A stretch of 64,000 bases of DNA from Cellulophaga lytica DSM 7489 (GCF_000190595.1 NC_015167.1:2221501-2285500), one strand, 5' to 3'. Numbered from the stretch's first letter, positions 43,020 through 54,826 are shown. Notes: generated from the sequence alone by a model not told the origin. Translations and numbers: made by a program.

Positions 43020-45025
43020 TGGCTACATCAGAAAAAAACATATTAACTCGTTTGTATATAGTTGCAGGCTTTCTGTTTCTGTTTGCTATTGCTGTGGCTG
43101 TAAAGCTAATAAGTATTCAGGTAGTAGATGGTGATAAGTACCGCAAACTGGCTATGGATCGTACAGAGCGTGTTTTTGTTATAGAGCCTAACAGAGGAAA
43201 CTTAATTTCTGATGATGGTAGCTTGTTGGCTACATCTGTAAATAAGTATACAATAAGGTTTGATGCTGTAACGGTTCGTAACTCAGATTTTAATGAAAAT
43301 ATAAAACCTTTGTCAGATGCATTGGGTAAAATGTTTCAGAAACCATCATCTTATTACCAACAACTATTAAGAAAAGCAAGGTCTAATAAAAATAGGTATA
43401 AGCTTATTGCTCGTAATTTAGATTATTCGGACTATATAAAAATTAAAAAATTTCCTCTTTTTGAAAAAGGGCCAAATAGAGGCGGACTTATAGTTGAGCA
43501 AAAAACGGTTCGTGAGCATCCTTTAGGGAAAATAGCAGAACGTAGTGTTGGTTATGAGCGTGTAGATGAAGAAGGTCATTACACTAGAGTTGGGCTAGAA
43601 GGTGCTTTTGGACAGTATTTGCGTGGTGAAGAGGGTAGGCGTTTAAAGCAGAAAATAGCAAAAGGACAGTGGAAACCAATTGGTCCAGATAATGATGTGG
43701 AGCCAAAAGATGGTTATGATGTTGTTTCTACAATAGATATTAATATACAAGATATAGCACACCACGCTTTGTTGGGTCAATTAGAAAAATATAATGCAGA
43801 TCATGGTTGTGTAATTGTTATGGAGGTGGCTACAGGTGAGGTAAAGGCAATATCTAACTTGGGGCGTACTAAAAACAATACGTATTATGAGCGTCTTAAC
43901 TATGCTGTAGGAGAATCTTCTGAGCCTGGGTCAACGTTTAAGTTAGTGTCTATGGTAGCGGCATTAGAAGATAAAATTATAGATACAAGTACTGTTGTTG
44001 ATACAGAAAACGGACGTTGGAAAATTTATGATAGAACTGTACGTGATTCTAAATGGGGAGGTTACGGTAAAATTTCTTTTGGTAAGGCGTTTGAGTATTC
44101 TTCTAACACAGCTTTTGCTAAAGTAATACATAATGGCTATAAAAATAATCCAGAAAAATTTGTAGACCGTTTAATGGAAATGAACTTAAACCGAGATTTA
44201 GGTTTGCCTATTAAGGGAGAAGGGAAACCAGTTATTAGGTATCCTGGAGATAAAGGTTGGTCTGGTATTTCATTAGCTTGGATGTCTCACGGGTATGAGG
44301 TGTCTTTAACGCCGTTACAAACATTAACTTTTTATAATGCTATTGCTAACGGCGGGGAAATGGTAAGACCAAGGCTAATAAAAGAGGTGAAAGAGTGGAA
44401 TAAAACTATTTATAAGTTTGATAAAGAGGTTATAAATCCGTCTATATGCTCTAAGGAAACAGTAAAAAAAGTACAAGCCTTATTAAAAAATGTGGTAGAA
44501 AGTAAAAAGGGTACAGGACATAAATTGTATTCTCCAAATTTTTCAATGGCTGGTAAAACAGGTACTGCGCAAAAAAACTATGTGGCTAAAGACCCAAATA
44601 AGTTGCAATACATATCATCTTTTGCAGGATATTTTCCGGCAGATGAACCAAAGTACTCTTGTATTGTAGTTGTGCATGACCCAGATAAAAAAGCAGGTTT
44701 TTATGGAGCAGATGTTGCTGGGCCTGTGTTTAAATCTGTAGCGCATAAAATATATGCTACATCACCAAAAACAGATATTGTAAAAGGTTTAGCTGTTAGT
44801 AGTAAAAAGTTAAATGGAGATTATGAAGCTTACTATAAAAGTGTTCAAAAAAAATACAGAACCGTTCCTAATGTAAAAGGAATGAGTGGTATGGATGCTG
44901 TATCTCTTTTAGAGAATATGGGGATAAAGGTAGTAGTTAAAGGAAACGGAAAAGTAAAAGCACAATCTGTGGCTCAGGGAACAGCTGTAAACGGAGTGTC
45001 TAAAATAACGTTAGAATTATCGTGA
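43019..45025 (+). CDS. ftsI: Septal peptidoglycan transpeptidase (PBP with PASTA domain)
   Basis: 668 residues with an N-terminal membrane anchor (about 14-35), dimerisation domain and transpeptidase domain. Active-site motifs are SxxK in EPGSTFKLVS, SxN in YSSNTAFAK and KTG in AGKTGTAQK. A PASTA domain at the C-terminus (about 615-668, VPNVKGMSGMDAVSLLENMGIKV region) is a feature of this protein in Bacteroidota. It starts at GTG 43019 overlapping the ftsL stop and ends over the murE start. It forms septal cross-links with FtsW. Confidence 0.93.
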   Translation: MATSEKNILTRLYIVAGFLFLFAIAVAVKLISIQVVDGDKYRKLAMDRTERVFVIEPNRGNLISDDGSLLATSVNKYTIRFDAVTVRNSDFNENIKPLSDALGKMFQKPSSYYQQLLRKARSNKNRYKLIARNLDYSDYIKIKKFPLFEKGPNRGGLIVEQKTVREHPLGKIAERSVGYERVDEEGHYTRVGLEGAFGQYLRGEEGRRLKQKIAKGQWKPIGPDNDVEPKDGYDVVSTIDINIQDIAHHALLGQLEKYNADHGCVIVMEVATGEVKAISNLGRTKNNTYYERLNYAVGESSEPGSTFKLVSMVAALEDKIIDTSTVVDTENGRWKIYDRTVRDSKWGGYGKISFGKAFEYSSNTAFAKVIHNGYKNNPEKFVDRLMEMNLNRDLGLPIKGEGKPVIRYPGDKGWSGISLAWMSHGYEVSLTPLQTLTFYNAIANGGEMVRPRLIKEVKEWNKTIYKFDKEVINPSICSKETVKKVQALLKNVVESKKGTGHKLYSPNFSMAGKTGTAQKNYVAKDPNKLQYISSFAGYFPADEPKYSCIVVVHDPDKKAGFYGADVAGPVFKSVAHKIYATSPKTDIVKGLAVSSKKLNGDYEAYYKSVQKKYRTVPNVKGMSGMDAVSLLENMGIKVVVKGNGKVKAQSVAQGTAVNGVSKITLELS

Positions 45026-46485
45026 AATTATTAAAAGACATATTATACGGTGTAGGTATTGTTGCTGTAAATGGCACTACAGATACTATGGTTAATGCCA
45101 TATGTTTTGACTCTAGAAAAGTAGGGTTAGATGATGTATTTGTAGCTGTAAAAGGCACACTTGTAGATGGTCATAGTTATATAGATACCGCTTTAAATGC
45201 TGGTGCAAATGCTATAATATGTGAAACTATGCCAGTTAACCTGGTTAATGGTATTACATATGTACAAGTAAAAAATGGTAATGCTGCCTTGGCTATAATG
45301 GCTTCTAATTTTTACGGTACGCCATCTAAAAATTTAAAACTAGTTGGTGTAACAGGTACTAATGGTAAAACCACTATTAGCAGCTTGTTGTATCAATTAT
45401 TTAAAAAAGCAGGTTATAAGGTGGGTTTACTATCAACTATTAAAATAATGATAGATGATAAAGAGATTAAGGCAACACATACAACACCAGATGCTATTAC
45501 AATAAACAAATCTTTGGCAGAGATGAATAATGCAGGAGTAGAGTTTTGTTTTATGGAGGTGAGCTCTCACGGTATTCATCAAAAAAGAATAGAAGGTTTG
45601 GTTTTTGAAGGCGCCATTTTTACCAATTTATCTCATGATCATTTAGACTATCATAAAACTTTTGCAGAATATAGGGATACTAAAAAGTTGTTGTTTGATG
45701 GTCTGCCAAAAACAGCATGGGCACTTACCAATATAGATGATAAAAATGGTGCTGTTATGCTGCAAAATACCAAGGCAAAAAAGCAGACATACGCATTAAA
45801 AACATACGCAGACTTTAGAGCTCAAATATTAGAAAATCAGTTTAGCGGACAATTGCTAAAGATTGATGATAATGAGCTTTGGTCTAAATTAATAGGAGAT
45901 TTTAATGCTTACAATATGCTTGCTATATATGCAACTGCGCAATTGTTAGGATTAGAAAAAATGGAAATTCTACGTCTTTTAAGTGAATTAGAAAACGTAG
46001 ACGGAAGATTTCAATATTACATATCTGGTAAAAATATTACAGCTATAGTAGATTATGCTCATACTCCGGATGCTTTAAAAAATGTACTGAACACTATCAA
46101 TGCATTGAGGACAGGAAATGAAGACGTCATCACCGTTGTGGGGTGTGGTGGCGACAGAGACAAGTCAAAACGTCCGGTTATGGGTCATATTGCTTCAGAA
46201 ATGAGTACAAAAGTGGTTTTTACATCAGATAATCCAAGGACAGAATCTCCTTCAGAAATTTTAAAAGAGGTAGAGGCTGGTGTAGAAGCGCAAAATACGC
46301 GCAAGGTGTTAACAATAGAAAATAGAGAGCAAGCAATAAAAACTGCTTGTCAGTTAGCACAACCTAAAGATATTATTTTAATAGCAGGTAAAGGTCATGA
46401 AACATACCAAGAAACTAATGGTGTGCGCATAGATTTTGACGATTATAAAATTGTAAAACAATTACTAACAAGTTTAGAAAAGTAA
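45022..46485 (+). CDS. murE: UDP-N-acetylmuramoyl-tripeptide synthetase
   Basis: 487 residues with the three Mur ligase domains. The ATP loop GVTGTNGKTT, HTTPDA, the carbamylated-Lys region and DYAHTPDAL are present. In the C-terminal domain the motif DNPRTESP, which in the family accepts meso-diaminopimelate (DNPR), is intact. So it adds meso-DAP to UDP-MurNAc-Ala-Glu. The start is GTG 45022, overlapping the ftsI stop by 4 bp. Confidence 0.95.
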   Translation: MKLLKDILYGVGIVAVNGTTDTMVNAICFDSRKVGLDDVFVAVKGTLVDGHSYIDTALNAGANAIICETMPVNLVNGITYVQVKNGNAALAIMASNFYGTPSKNLKLVGVTGTNGKTTISSLLYQLFKKAGYKVGLLSTIKIMIDDKEIKATHTTPDAITINKSLAEMNNAGVEFCFMEVSSHGIHQKRIEGLVFEGAIFTNLSHDHLDYHKTFAEYRDTKKLLFDGLPKTAWALTNIDDKNGAVMLQNTKAKKQTYALKTYADFRAQILENQFSGQLLKIDDNELWSKLIGDFNAYNMLAIYATAQLLGLEKMEILRLLSELENVDGRFQYYISGKNITAIVDYAHTPDALKNVLNTINALRTGNEDVITVVGCGGDRDKSKRPVMGHIASEMSTKVVFTSDNPRTESPSEILKEVEAGVEAQNTRKVLTIENREQAIKTACQLAQPKDIILIAGKGHETYQETNGVRIDFDDYKIVKQLLTSLEK

Positions 46486-46510
46486 GCACTAGTTATACAA
46501 CACACAATAT

Positions 46511-47734
46511 ATGTTATACTATTTATTTGAGTTTTTAGAAAATGAGTATCAATTGCCTGGAGCAAGTCTGTTTCAGTTTATCACGTTTAGAGCTGCTATG
46601 GCAATAATTGTGTCTTTGTTGATAGCTACTGTTTATGGTAAAAAAATTATTCTTTTTCTTCAAAAAAAGCAGATAGGAGAAACTGTTAGAGATTTAGGAT
46701 TAGATGGGCAAACGCAAAAGGCTGGTACACCTACAATGGGTGGTTTAATTATTATTATGGCCACTTTAATTCCTGTTTTATTATTTGCAAAATTAGACAA
46801 TGTGTACATTTTACTTTTAATAGTAACAATGCTTTGGATGGGGGTTATTGGTTTTATTGATGACTATATAAAAATATTTAAAAAGGACAAAGAAGGATTA
46901 AAAGGAAAATTTAAAATTCTTGGTCAAGTTGTACTTGGTTTAATTGTGGGTTGTACACTTTATTTTCATCCAGGAGTAACAATTAAAGAAAATGCAATTG
47001 CCGGTATAGCAACAAAAGGTTCTGTTGTTACACCTATTTCTGTGCCAGAAATTAAATCTATGGCTACTACTGTGCCATTGGTAAAAAACAATGAGTTAGA
47101 CTATACAAGTCTTATTTCTTGGATGGGTGATGGCGCAGAAGATTACGCTTGGTTAATATTTATTCCTATTGTAATATTTATAGTAACAGCAGTATCTAAC
47201 GGAGCTAATTTAACAGACGGTATAGATGGTTTGGCAGCTGGTACATCTGCAATTATAGTTTTTACGCTTGGTATTTTTGCTTGGGTATCTGGTAATATTA
47301 TTTTTTCAGATTATTTAGACATTATGTTTATTCCTAGATCAGGAGAATTGGTAGTTTTTATAGCAGCATTTGTAGGTGCGCTTATTGGTTTTTTATGGTA
47401 CAATGCTTACCCAGCAAGTGTTTTTATGGGAGATACAGGTAGCTTAACTATTGGTGGTGTAATTGCTGTAATTGCTATAATTGTTCGTAAAGAATTAATA
47501 ATACCTGTTTTATGCGGAATCTTTTTTGCAGAGTCTATTTCTGTAATGTTGCAAGTGGGCTATTTTAAATACACTAAAAAAATATCTGGTGTGGGTAAGC
47601 GTATATTTTTAATGGCGCCTTTACATCATCATTACCAGAAAAAAGGATATCATGAGAGTAAAATAGTAACCCGTTTTTGGGTGGTAAGCATCATTTTAGC
47701 AATTGTAACTTTTGTAACCTTAAAAGTAAGATAG
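46511..47734 (+). CDS. mraY: Phospho-N-acetylmuramoyl-pentapeptide-transferase
   Basis: 407 residues, polytopic. GTPTMGG, the catalytic Asp pair in [18 protein letters not shown], and [14 protein letters not shown] are the signatures. It transfers phospho-MurNAc-pentapeptide to undecaprenyl phosphate to make lipid I. It is about 45 residues longer than Proteobacterial MraY owing to an insertion in a periplasmic loop (about 160-210), which I know as usual in Bacteroidota. Confidence 0.95.
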   Translation: MLYYLFEFLENEYQLPGASLFQFITFRAAMAIIVSLLIATVYGKKIILFLQKKQIGETVRDLGLDGQTQKAGTPTMGGLIIIMATLIPVLLFAKLDNVYILLLIVTMLWMGVIGFIDDYIKIFKKDKEGLKGKFKILGQVVLGLIVGCTLYFHPGVTIKENAIAGIATKGSVVTPISVPEIKSMATTVPLVKNNELDYTSLISWMGDGAEDYAWLIFIPIVIFIVTAVSNGANLTDGIDGLAAGTSAIIVFTLGIFAWVSGNIIFSDYLDIMFIPRSGELVVFIAAFVGALIGFLWYNAYPASVFMGDTGSLTIGGVIAVIAIIVRKELIIPVLCGIFFAESISVMLQVGYFKYTKKISGVGKRIFLMAPLHHHYQKKGYHESKIVTRFWVVSIILAIVTFVTLKVR

Positions 47735-49069
47735 GTGAAGAGGTTAGTGATTCTTGGTGGTGGAGAAAGTGGTGTTGGTACAGCACTTTTAGGAATAAAA
47801 AAAGGATACAATGTGTTTGTGTCTGATAAAGGAAAAATAAAAGAAGAATATAAAAAAGTTCTTAAACATTTTGAGATAGACTGGGAGGAGGAACAGCATA
47901 CAGAATCTAAAATTTTAAATGCAGATTTGGTAATGAAAAGCCCTGGTATACCAGACAAAGTAGCCTTAGTGCAAAAATTGGCAGCTAAAAACATACCTGT
48001 AATTTCTGAAATAGAATTTGCAAGTAAGTATACAGACGCTACAATAATTGGTATTACTGGCAGTAACGGTAAAACAACCACAACAATGATGGTAAACCAT
48101 ATTTTAAAAGAAGAAGGTTTACACGTTGGTATGGCTGGTAATATTGGTGATAGTTACGCTAAAATGGTATCTGAAAATAACTTTGATTATTACGTATTAG
48201 AGATTAGTAGTTTTCAATTAGATGGTATTGTAGATTTTAAGCCTCATATCGCAATTATAACCAACATTACACCAGATCATTTGGATAGGTATAATTATGA
48301 GTTTGATAACTATATAACATCAAAATTTAGAATAGCAGAAAACCAAACAGAAGATGACTATTTAATTTATGATGCTGATGATGAAGTGCTTGTAAGTTGG
48401 CTAGAGAAACACCCAGTAAAATCAAAATTAATACCCTTTTCACTAACAAAACAGTTTAAAGAAGGTGTTTGTTTAAAGAATAATAAAATACATATAACGA
48501 CCCAAAATAATACAATAGAGATGGCAACAGATAACTTAGCTTTAGAAGGTAAACACAATTTAAAAAATACAATGGCAGCTTCAGCAGCTTCTAAATTAGT
48601 AAATATTAGAAAAGCTACTATTAGGGCTAGTATTGAAAATTTTCAGGGTGCAGCGCATCGTTTAGAGAGTGTTTTAAAAATTGCTCACGTACATTATGTA
48701 AATGACTCTAAAGCTACTAATGTTAATGCTACATATTACGCATTAGAAAGTATGAAATCTGCTACGGTTTGGATTGTTGGTGGAGTAGACAAAGGAAACG
48801 ATTACAAGTCGTTAATGCCATTGGTAAGAGAAAAAGTAAAAGCTATTATTTGTTTAGGAGTAGACAACTCTAAAATTATTGAAGAGTTTGGTAATGTTGT
48901 AGATCTGTTAGTTGAAACAAAAAGTATGAATGAAGCTGTAAAAATGGCTTATAAAATAGGTCAACGTGGTGATACTGTATTGTTATCTCCTGCTTGTGCT
49001 AGTTTTGATTTGTTTGAGAATTATGAAGATAGAGGTAATCAATTTAAAGCAGCTGTAAAAAGCTTATAA
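47735..49069 (+). CDS. murD: UDP-N-acetylmuramoylalanine-D-glutamate ligase
   Basis: 444 residues. LGGGESGVGTALLG (UDP-MurNAc-binding Rossmann), ITGSNGKTTTTMM (P-loop), ITNITPDHLDRY and NDSKATNVNAT are MurD motifs, and SPACASFDLFENYEDRG the C-terminal signature. It adds D-Glu to UDP-MurNAc-L-Ala. The GTG at 47735 directly follows the mraY stop. Confidence 0.95.
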   Translation: MKRLVILGGGESGVGTALLGIKKGYNVFVSDKGKIKEEYKKVLKHFEIDWEEEQHTESKILNADLVMKSPGIPDKVALVQKLAAKNIPVISEIEFASKYTDATIIGITGSNGKTTTTMMVNHILKEEGLHVGMAGNIGDSYAKMVSENNFDYYVLEISSFQLDGIVDFKPHIAIITNITPDHLDRYNYEFDNYITSKFRIAENQTEDDYLIYDADDEVLVSWLEKHPVKSKLIPFSLTKQFKEGVCLKNNKIHITTQNNTIEMATDNLALEGKHNLKNTMAASAASKLVNIRKATIRASIENFQGAAHRLESVLKIAHVHYVNDSKATNVNATYYALESMKSATVWIVGGVDKGNDYKSLMPLVREKVKAIICLGVDNSKIIEEFGNVVDLLVETKSMNEAVKMAYKIGQRGDTVLLSPACASFDLFENYEDRGNQFKAAVKSL

Positions 49070-49087
49070 TTAGTATAATAAAGTATA

Positions 49088-50281
49088 GTGTTAAGTTATT
49101 TTAAAAATATAAAAGGAGATAAGGCTATTTGGGGCATAGTTGCGCTATTGGCATTATTTTCGTTTTTGCCAGTCTACAGTGCTAGTAGTAATTTAGTGTA
49201 TGTGGTTGGTAATGGTACTGCTGTAAGTCACCTAATAAAGCACGCTTTTTTGTTATTGCTTGGTTTTGGTATTATTTACGGTGTACATAAAATACCAATG
49301 CACTTTTTTAAAGGTTTGTCTATTATTGCTATGCCAATTGTGCTGTTGCTTTTGGGGTATACGTTAGCACAAGGTAAAACTATTGGTGGCGCAAATGCAA
49401 GTAGGTGGATAAACATTCCGTTTGTTGGTTTTTCTTTCCAGACATCAACTTTAGCGGCTGTTGTTTTAATGATTTATGTTGCTAGATATTTAGCAAAAAT
49501 TAAAAATAAAGTGGTTACTTTTAAAGAGAGTATTCTTCCATTATGGCTGCCTGTTTTTTTAGTAGTTGTATTAATTTTACCAGCCAATTTTTCAACTGCT
49601 GCAATTATATTTTTTATGGTACTTACGCTAACTTTTTTAGGTGGCTACCCTTTTAAATATTTGTTAGGTATTGTTGGTACAGGTATTGCTTGTTTGGCAT
49701 TATTTATTCTTATAGCTAAAGCTGTACCAGATTTGTTTGATAATAGAATTGATACTTGGGAAAATAGAATAGCTAACTTTTTTAATGGTGAAGATACTAG
49801 TGAAGATTACCAAATAGAACGTGCTAAAATTGCAATTGCATCTGGCGGTGTTTTAGGTAAAGGTTCTGGTAAAAGTGTGCAAAAAAACTTTTTACCACAG
49901 AGTTCTTCAGATTTTATTTATGCAATTATTGTAGAGGAATACGGATTAGTTGGTGGTTTGGTAGTAATGTTTTTTTATTTATTACTGCTGTTTAGAATTG
50001 TGGTGGTGGCAAATGCAAATCCTAGTGTGTTTGGTAAATTGTTAGTAGTAGGCGTAGGCTTACCTATAGTTTTTCAGGCGTTTATAAATATGGCTGTAGC
50101 GGTAGAATTATTTCCTGTTACGGGACAAACATTACCATTAATAAGTAGTGGTGGTACGTCTATCTGGATGACGTGTTTGGCAATTGGTATTGTACTTAGT
50201 GCAAGTAATAAAAATCCAGTTAAAGAGAAAAAAGTAGTAGATGAGTCTAACCCTTTAGATGTGTTAAGTGAACAATTATAA
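49088..50281 (+). CDS. ftsW: Lipid II polymerase FtsW (SEDS family)
   Basis: 397 residues, about ten transmembrane helices. The SEDS motifs [10 protein letters not shown], the loop with the catalytic Asp before YAIIVEEYG ([18 protein letters not shown]), and the C-terminal [16 protein letters not shown] are clear. It polymerises glycan strands at the septum with the transpeptidase encoded upstream. Start GTG 49088. It overlaps murG by 14 bp. Confidence 0.94.
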   Translation: MLSYFKNIKGDKAIWGIVALLALFSFLPVYSASSNLVYVVGNGTAVSHLIKHAFLLLLGFGIIYGVHKIPMHFFKGLSIIAMPIVLLLLGYTLAQGKTIGGANASRWINIPFVGFSFQTSTLAAVVLMIYVARYLAKIKNKVVTFKESILPLWLPVFLVVVLILPANFSTAAIIFFMVLTLTFLGGYPFKYLLGIVGTGIACLALFILIAKAVPDLFDNRIDTWENRIANFFNGEDTSEDYQIERAKIAIASGGVLGKGSGKSVQKNFLPQSSSDFIYAIIVEEYGLVGGLVVMFFYLLLLFRIVVVANANPSVFGKLLVVGVGLPIVFQAFINMAVAVELFPVTGQTLPLISSGGTSIWMTCLAIGIVLSASNKNPVKEKKVVDESNPLDVLSEQL

Positions 50282-51359
50282 ATTTATATTATCTGGAGGA
50301 GGCACTGGCGGACATATATATCCGGCTATAGCAATAGCAAATGAGCTAAAGGAAATGTATCCTGATGCAGAATTTTTGTTTGTGGGTGCTAAAGACCGTA
50401 TGGAGATGGAAAAAGTGCCACAGGCTGGTTATAAAATAGAAGGGCTTTGGATTTCTGGTTTACAGCGCAAGTTAACGTTTAAAAATATGTTATTTCCGTT
50501 AAAGGTTATTAGCAGTTTGTACAGATCTAAACAAATTATAAAAAAATTTAAACCTAATGCTGTAATAGGCACAGGAGGATTTGCAAGCGGGCCATTATTG
50601 CGTATGGCAGCGGGTAAAAATATTCCGTGTGTGTTACAAGAGCAAAATTCCTATGCAGGTATAACCAATAAATTATTAGCCGGTAAAGTGCAAAAAATTT
50701 GTGTTGCTTATGATGGTATGGATCGCTTTTTTGAGGCCAATAAAATTGTAAAAACAGGTAATCCTGTTCGTAAAGATTTGGTAGAGATGAAAGCTACTAA
50801 GCAACAGGCATTAGAGTTTTTTGGGTTAAAGAGTAATAAATCAGTATTGCTTGTTTTAGGTGGAAGTTTAGGAGCTAAAAGAGTAAATACACTTATAAAA
50901 GAGCAATTACCATTGTTTGCATCTTTAGGTGTACAAGTAATTTGGCAATGTGGTAAGTTGTATTATCAAGACTATAAAAACTGCCAAAATGAAAATGTTT
51001 TGGTGTTCGATTTTTTAAATAAAATGGATTTTGCATACGCAGCGGCAGATCTAATTATTTCTAGATCAGGTGCTGGTTCTGTATCAGAATTAAGTATTGT
51101 GGGTAAGCCGGTTATTTTTATACCGTCTCCTAATGTTGCAGAAGACCATCAAACAAAAAATGCTTTGGCTTATGCAGATAAAAATGCAGCTATTTTAATT
51201 AAAGAAAAAGAACTAGACGTTAAATTTAAAACTGTTTTTACAGATTTATTTCAGAATAAAGAAAGGCAAGTAGAGTTGGGTGAAAATATAAAAAAGCAGG
51301 CACTCCCTAATGCCACAAAAAATATTGCTTTAGAAGTGCAAAAGTTATTAAATAAATGA
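50268..51359 (+). CDS. murG: Lipid II synthase MurG
   Basis: 363-residue GT-B glycosyltransferase. The N-terminal [25 protein letters not shown], and [13 protein letters not shown] (acceptor side) and [10 protein letters not shown] and [11 protein letters not shown] (donor side) are standard. It transfers GlcNAc from UDP-GlcNAc to lipid I. It starts at GTG 50268 within the end of ftsW and its TGA overlaps the murC ATG (ATGA). Confidence 0.95.
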   Translation: MNNYKFILSGGGTGGHIYPAIAIANELKEMYPDAEFLFVGAKDRMEMEKVPQAGYKIEGLWISGLQRKLTFKNMLFPLKVISSLYRSKQIIKKFKPNAVIGTGGFASGPLLRMAAGKNIPCVLQEQNSYAGITNKLLAGKVQKICVAYDGMDRFFEANKIVKTGNPVRKDLVEMKATKQQALEFFGLKSNKSVLLVLGGSLGAKRVNTLIKEQLPLFASLGVQVIWQCGKLYYQDYKNCQNENVLVFDFLNKMDFAYAAADLIISRSGAGSVSELSIVGKPVIFIPSPNVAEDHQTKNALAYADKNAAILIKEKELDVKFKTVFTDLFQNKERQVELGENIKKQALPNATKNIALEVQKLLNK

Positions 51360-52702
51360 ATTTAAAAAATATACATAGCGTCTACTTTTTGGGTATAGGT
51401 GGCATTGGAATGTCTGCCTTGGCTCGCTATTTTAAATTTATTGGTAAAGAAGTTGCTGGTTATGATAAAACAGAAACTACTTTAACTAAAGAGCTTGCTG
51501 CATCTGGTATAGAAATTCATTATGAAGATAATGTAAGTCTTATACCAGAATATTATAAAAATATAAATAATACGCTGGTTGTGTATACGCCTGCATTGCC
51601 TAAAAATAACCTAGAGTTAAATTATTATTTGACTAATGGTTTTGGAGTTAAAAAACGCTCTGAAGTTTTAGGAATTATAACCAATAATACATTCTGTTTT
51701 GGTGTTGCCGGTACACACGGTAAAACTACTACGTCTAGTATTTTGGCACATTTGCTGCACGAAACAGGTACTCCAATCACAGCGTTTTTAGGTGGTATAT
51801 CTGAAGATTTTAATAGTAATTTTTTATTAGAAGGAACGGACTATTCTGTTGTGGAAGCAGATGAGTTTGATAGATCATTTTTACAGCTATCTCCAAATGT
51901 AGCTTGTATTACGTCTATGGATGCAGATCACCTAGATATTTACGGTACAGGAGACGATTTAAAAGATGCTTTTGTTGCTTATGTAAATAGATTAGAGCCA
52001 AATGGTAAATTGTTTGTGCGTAACGGTTTGCCATTAAGTGGTATTACCTATGGTATAGAAGACGATTCTGATTTTTGTATTACAGATGTAGAAATAAAAA
52101 ATGGTTCTTATATTTTTAGTATAAAAACACCAAATGCAGTTGTAAATGGGGTTAAGTTTAATAAGCCTGGTAGGCATAATTTACTTAACGGATTGGTTGC
52201 TTTTGCAATGGCATTAGAAGCTGGTAAATCTCCAGAAATAGTTGCTGCTGCACTAGGTACTTTTAAAGGAGTGCAACGTAGATTTTCATACCGTATAAAA
52301 GAAGAAGATTTTGTTTTTATTGATGATTATGCGCATCATCCTACAGAGATAAATGCTGTGTATGAAGCAGTTTCAGAAATGCATCCAAATAAAAAAACTG
52401 TAGCAGTATTTCAGCCGCATTTATACTCTAGAACTAAAGATTTCATAGACGATTTTGCAGTTAGTTTATCGCAATTTCAAAGCGTTATATTGCTAGATAT
52501 TTACCCAGCCAGAGAAGAGCCAGTAGAAGGTGTTACGTCGGAATGGCTGTTGGGAAAAATAAAAAATCCGAATAAAAAAATATGTTCTAAAAAAGAATTA
52601 ATTAGTGAATTAAAAAAACAAAACCCAGAAGTGTTAGTAGCTATGGGAGCAGGAGATATAGGGCAGGAGATTGATAAAATAAAAAACGCTTTTACAAAAT
52701 GA
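51356..52702 (+). CDS. murC: UDP-N-acetylmuramate-L-alanine ligase
   Basis: 448 residues. [15 protein letters not shown], the P-loop [33 protein letters not shown] and [11 protein letters not shown] identify MurC, first of the Mur ligases, adding L-Ala to UDP-MurNAc. No murB or ddl gene follows, unlike in E. coli; ftsQ comes next, overlapping by 4 bp. Confidence 0.95.
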   Translation: MNLKNIHSVYFLGIGGIGMSALARYFKFIGKEVAGYDKTETTLTKELAASGIEIHYEDNVSLIPEYYKNINNTLVVYTPALPKNNLELNYYLTNGFGVKKRSEVLGIITNNTFCFGVAGTHGKTTTSSILAHLLHETGTPITAFLGGISEDFNSNFLLEGTDYSVVEADEFDRSFLQLSPNVACITSMDADHLDIYGTGDDLKDAFVAYVNRLEPNGKLFVRNGLPLSGITYGIEDDSDFCITDVEIKNGSYIFSIKTPNAVVNGVKFNKPGRHNLLNGLVAFAMALEAGKSPEIVAAALGTFKGVQRRFSYRIKEEDFVFIDDYAHHPTEINAVYEAVSEMHPNKKTVAVFQPHLYSRTKDFIDDFAVSLSQFQSVILLDIYPAREEPVEGVTSEWLLGKIKNPNKKICSKKELISELKKQNPEVLVAMGAGDIGQEIDKIKNAFTK

Positions 52703-53418
52703 AAGTAAATTGGAACTACATAAAATTGATGTTTCTATTGCTCTTATTATTAGGAGTGTACGCTTTTTCGGGTGTTAGGCATCAATCTAAAAAAATAGTA
52801 AAAACTAAAGTTGAGTTTCTAGGCGAAGACAATTTGTTTATAACTCAGCAGATGGTTAATAAATTGTTAATACAAAATTTAGGAAGTCTTACAAACGTGC
52901 CAAAAGATGCGCTAGTTTTGAATAAAGTAGAAAAGGTTTTAGAAGCCAATAAAATGGTTAAAAGTGCTCAGGTTTATCTTACTGTAAATGGGGAACTTAT
53001 ATCTAAAATTGTACAACGTAAACCTTTAGGGCGTATTCAAGGAAATTCAAATTTTTATTTGGATGACGAGGGTAAGCGTATGCCTTTATCTAGTAACCAC
53101 TCTGCAAGAGTGCCAATTATTACTGGAAAAATTACAGATAGTAGCCTTCAAAATTGCTTTGCTTTTTTGAATTTTATCAATTCTGATGATTTTTTAAAGA
53201 AAAATATTATTGGTATTCACATTGCAGATGAAAACGATTTTCAGCTTAAGCTTAGGTTAGAGGATTATGTGGTAAATATAGGTGGCGTAGAAAATTTAAA
53301 AGCTAAGTTTAATAATTACAAGGCTTTTTATAGTAAAGCAATAAAAGATAAAGCTTTAGGTAGTTATAAAGCTGTTAGTTTAGAGTACAATAATCAAGTA
53401 GTGTGTACCAAAATTTAA
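52699..53418 (+). CDS. ftsQ: Cell division protein FtsQ
   Basis: 239 residues: short cytoplasmic N-terminus, one transmembrane helix (about 8-25, LMFLLLLLLGVYAFSG), then a periplasmic POTRA/FtsQ-type region (with KMVKSAQVYLTVNGELISKIVQRKPLGRI region, about 75-115). FtsQ sequences diverge strongly; topology and place between murC and ftsA support the call. It probably links FtsL and the septal synthases. Confidence 0.88.
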   Translation: MKVNWNYIKLMFLLLLLLGVYAFSGVRHQSKKIVKTKVEFLGEDNLFITQQMVNKLLIQNLGSLTNVPKDALVLNKVEKVLEANKMVKSAQVYLTVNGELISKIVQRKPLGRIQGNSNFYLDDEGKRMPLSSNHSARVPIITGKITDSSLQNCFAFLNFINSDDFLKKNIIGIHIADENDFQLKLRLEDYVVNIGGVENLKAKFNNYKAFYSKAIKDKALGSYKAVSLEYNNQVVCTKI

Positions 53419-53421
53419 GTT

Positions 53422-54780
53422 ATGGAGCCAGGTAAATATTCAGTAGGATTAGACATAGGAACAACAAAAATTGTTGCCATAATTGGTAAGGAAAACGAGT
53501 ACGGTAAAATTGAAGTTTTAGGTATTGGTAAATCTAAAAGCCTTGGTGTACATAGAGGTGTGGTAAATAATATTACGCAAACTATAAAATCTATACAACA
53601 GGCTGTAGAAGAAGCAGAGGCTACCTCTGGCTTAAAAATTAGTTCTGTTGTAGTTGGTATTGCTGGGCAGCACATACGTAGCTTACAGCATAGTGACTAT
53701 ATTACAAGACCAGACTCTGAGCAGGTTATTAATGAAGATGATGTAGATATACTTGTAAATCAGGTTTATAAGCTAATTATGCTTCCTGGAGAAGAAATTA
53801 TTCATGTGTTACCACAAGAATATAAGGTAGATGGGCAGGCAGAAATTAAAGAGCCAATTGGTATGTATGGTGGTAGGTTAGAAGCTAATTTCCATGTAGT
53901 AGTTGGGCAAGTATCATCTATTAAAAATGTTGGTAGATGTATTAAAAGTGCAGGTTTAGATTTAGGTAGCATAACGTTAGAGCCTTTGGCATCTGCAAAT
54001 GCTGTACTAAGCCAAGAAGAAAAAGAAGCAGGTATTGCATTAATAGATATAGGAGGTGGTACAACAGATGTTGCTATTTTTAAAGATGGTATCATTAGGC
54101 ACACTGCAGTAATTCCTTTTGGAGGTAATGTAATTACAGAAGATATAAAAGAAGGCTGTTCTATTATTGAAAAACAAGCCGAACTATTAAAAATTAAATT
54201 TGGTTCTGCTTGGCCAGGAGAAAATAAGGATAATGAAATAGTTTCTATACCAGGATTACGAGGTAGAGAGCCTAAAGAAATTACACTTAAAAATCTTTCT
54301 AAAATTATACATGCTCGTGTTGTAGAAATAATTGAGCAGGTATATATGGAGATTAAAAATTACGGACACGAAGATCAAAAAAAGAAGCTAATTGGAGGAA
54401 TTGTATTAACAGGTGGTGGTAGCCAGTTAAAACATTTAAAGCAATTAGTAGAGTATATCACCGGTATGGATACCAGAATAGGGTATCCTAATGAACATTT
54501 GGCAGGAGATTCTACTCAAGATATAGCAAGTCCGCTTTATGCAACAGGCGTAGGTTTGTTAATGAATGCAATAGAGACAAATGCTAAAAATAAAGAAATA
54601 GCATTAGAGGAAGCCCAAGCAGAAAAAGAAGCAATAGTAGAAAATAATCAAACAGAAGAAGGTTTCCAAACAGAAGAACCAAATACCACATCAACCAAAA
54701 AAGAAGTGAAACCAGAACGTAAATCCATTTTTGAAAAATGGTCTGATAAGTTGAAAGACTTTTTAGATAATGCAGAGTAA
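53422..54780 (+). CDS. ftsA: Cell division protein FtsA
   Basis: 452-residue actin-fold ATPase. SVGLDIGTTKIVAIIG (phosphate 1), IDIGGGTTDVAIF (phosphate 2) and VLTGGGSQLKHL (adenosine) are intact, and the 1C domain sits between. After about residue 390 there is a Glu-rich, likely disordered linker ending in IFEKWSDKLKDFLDNAE, an amphipathic helix that should tether it to the membrane. It anchors FtsZ, encoded 46 bp downstream. Confidence 0.95.
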   Translation: MEPGKYSVGLDIGTTKIVAIIGKENEYGKIEVLGIGKSKSLGVHRGVVNNITQTIKSIQQAVEEAEATSGLKISSVVVGIAGQHIRSLQHSDYITRPDSEQVINEDDVDILVNQVYKLIMLPGEEIIHVLPQEYKVDGQAEIKEPIGMYGGRLEANFHVVVGQVSSIKNVGRCIKSAGLDLGSITLEPLASANAVLSQEEKEAGIALIDIGGGTTDVAIFKDGIIRHTAVIPFGGNVITEDIKEGCSIIEKQAELLKIKFGSAWPGENKDNEIVSIPGLRGREPKEITLKNLSKIIHARVVEIIEQVYMEIKNYGHEDQKKKLIGGIVLTGGGSQLKHLKQLVEYITGMDTRIGYPNEHLAGDSTQDIASPLYATGVGLLMNAIETNAKNKEIALEEAQAEKEAIVENNQTEEGFQTEEPNTTSTKKEVKPERKSIFEKWSDKLKDFLDNAE

Positions 54781-54826
54781 CGCATAAATAGAAAAATTGA
54801 AAAAAATAACTCAGTAAAATAACAGT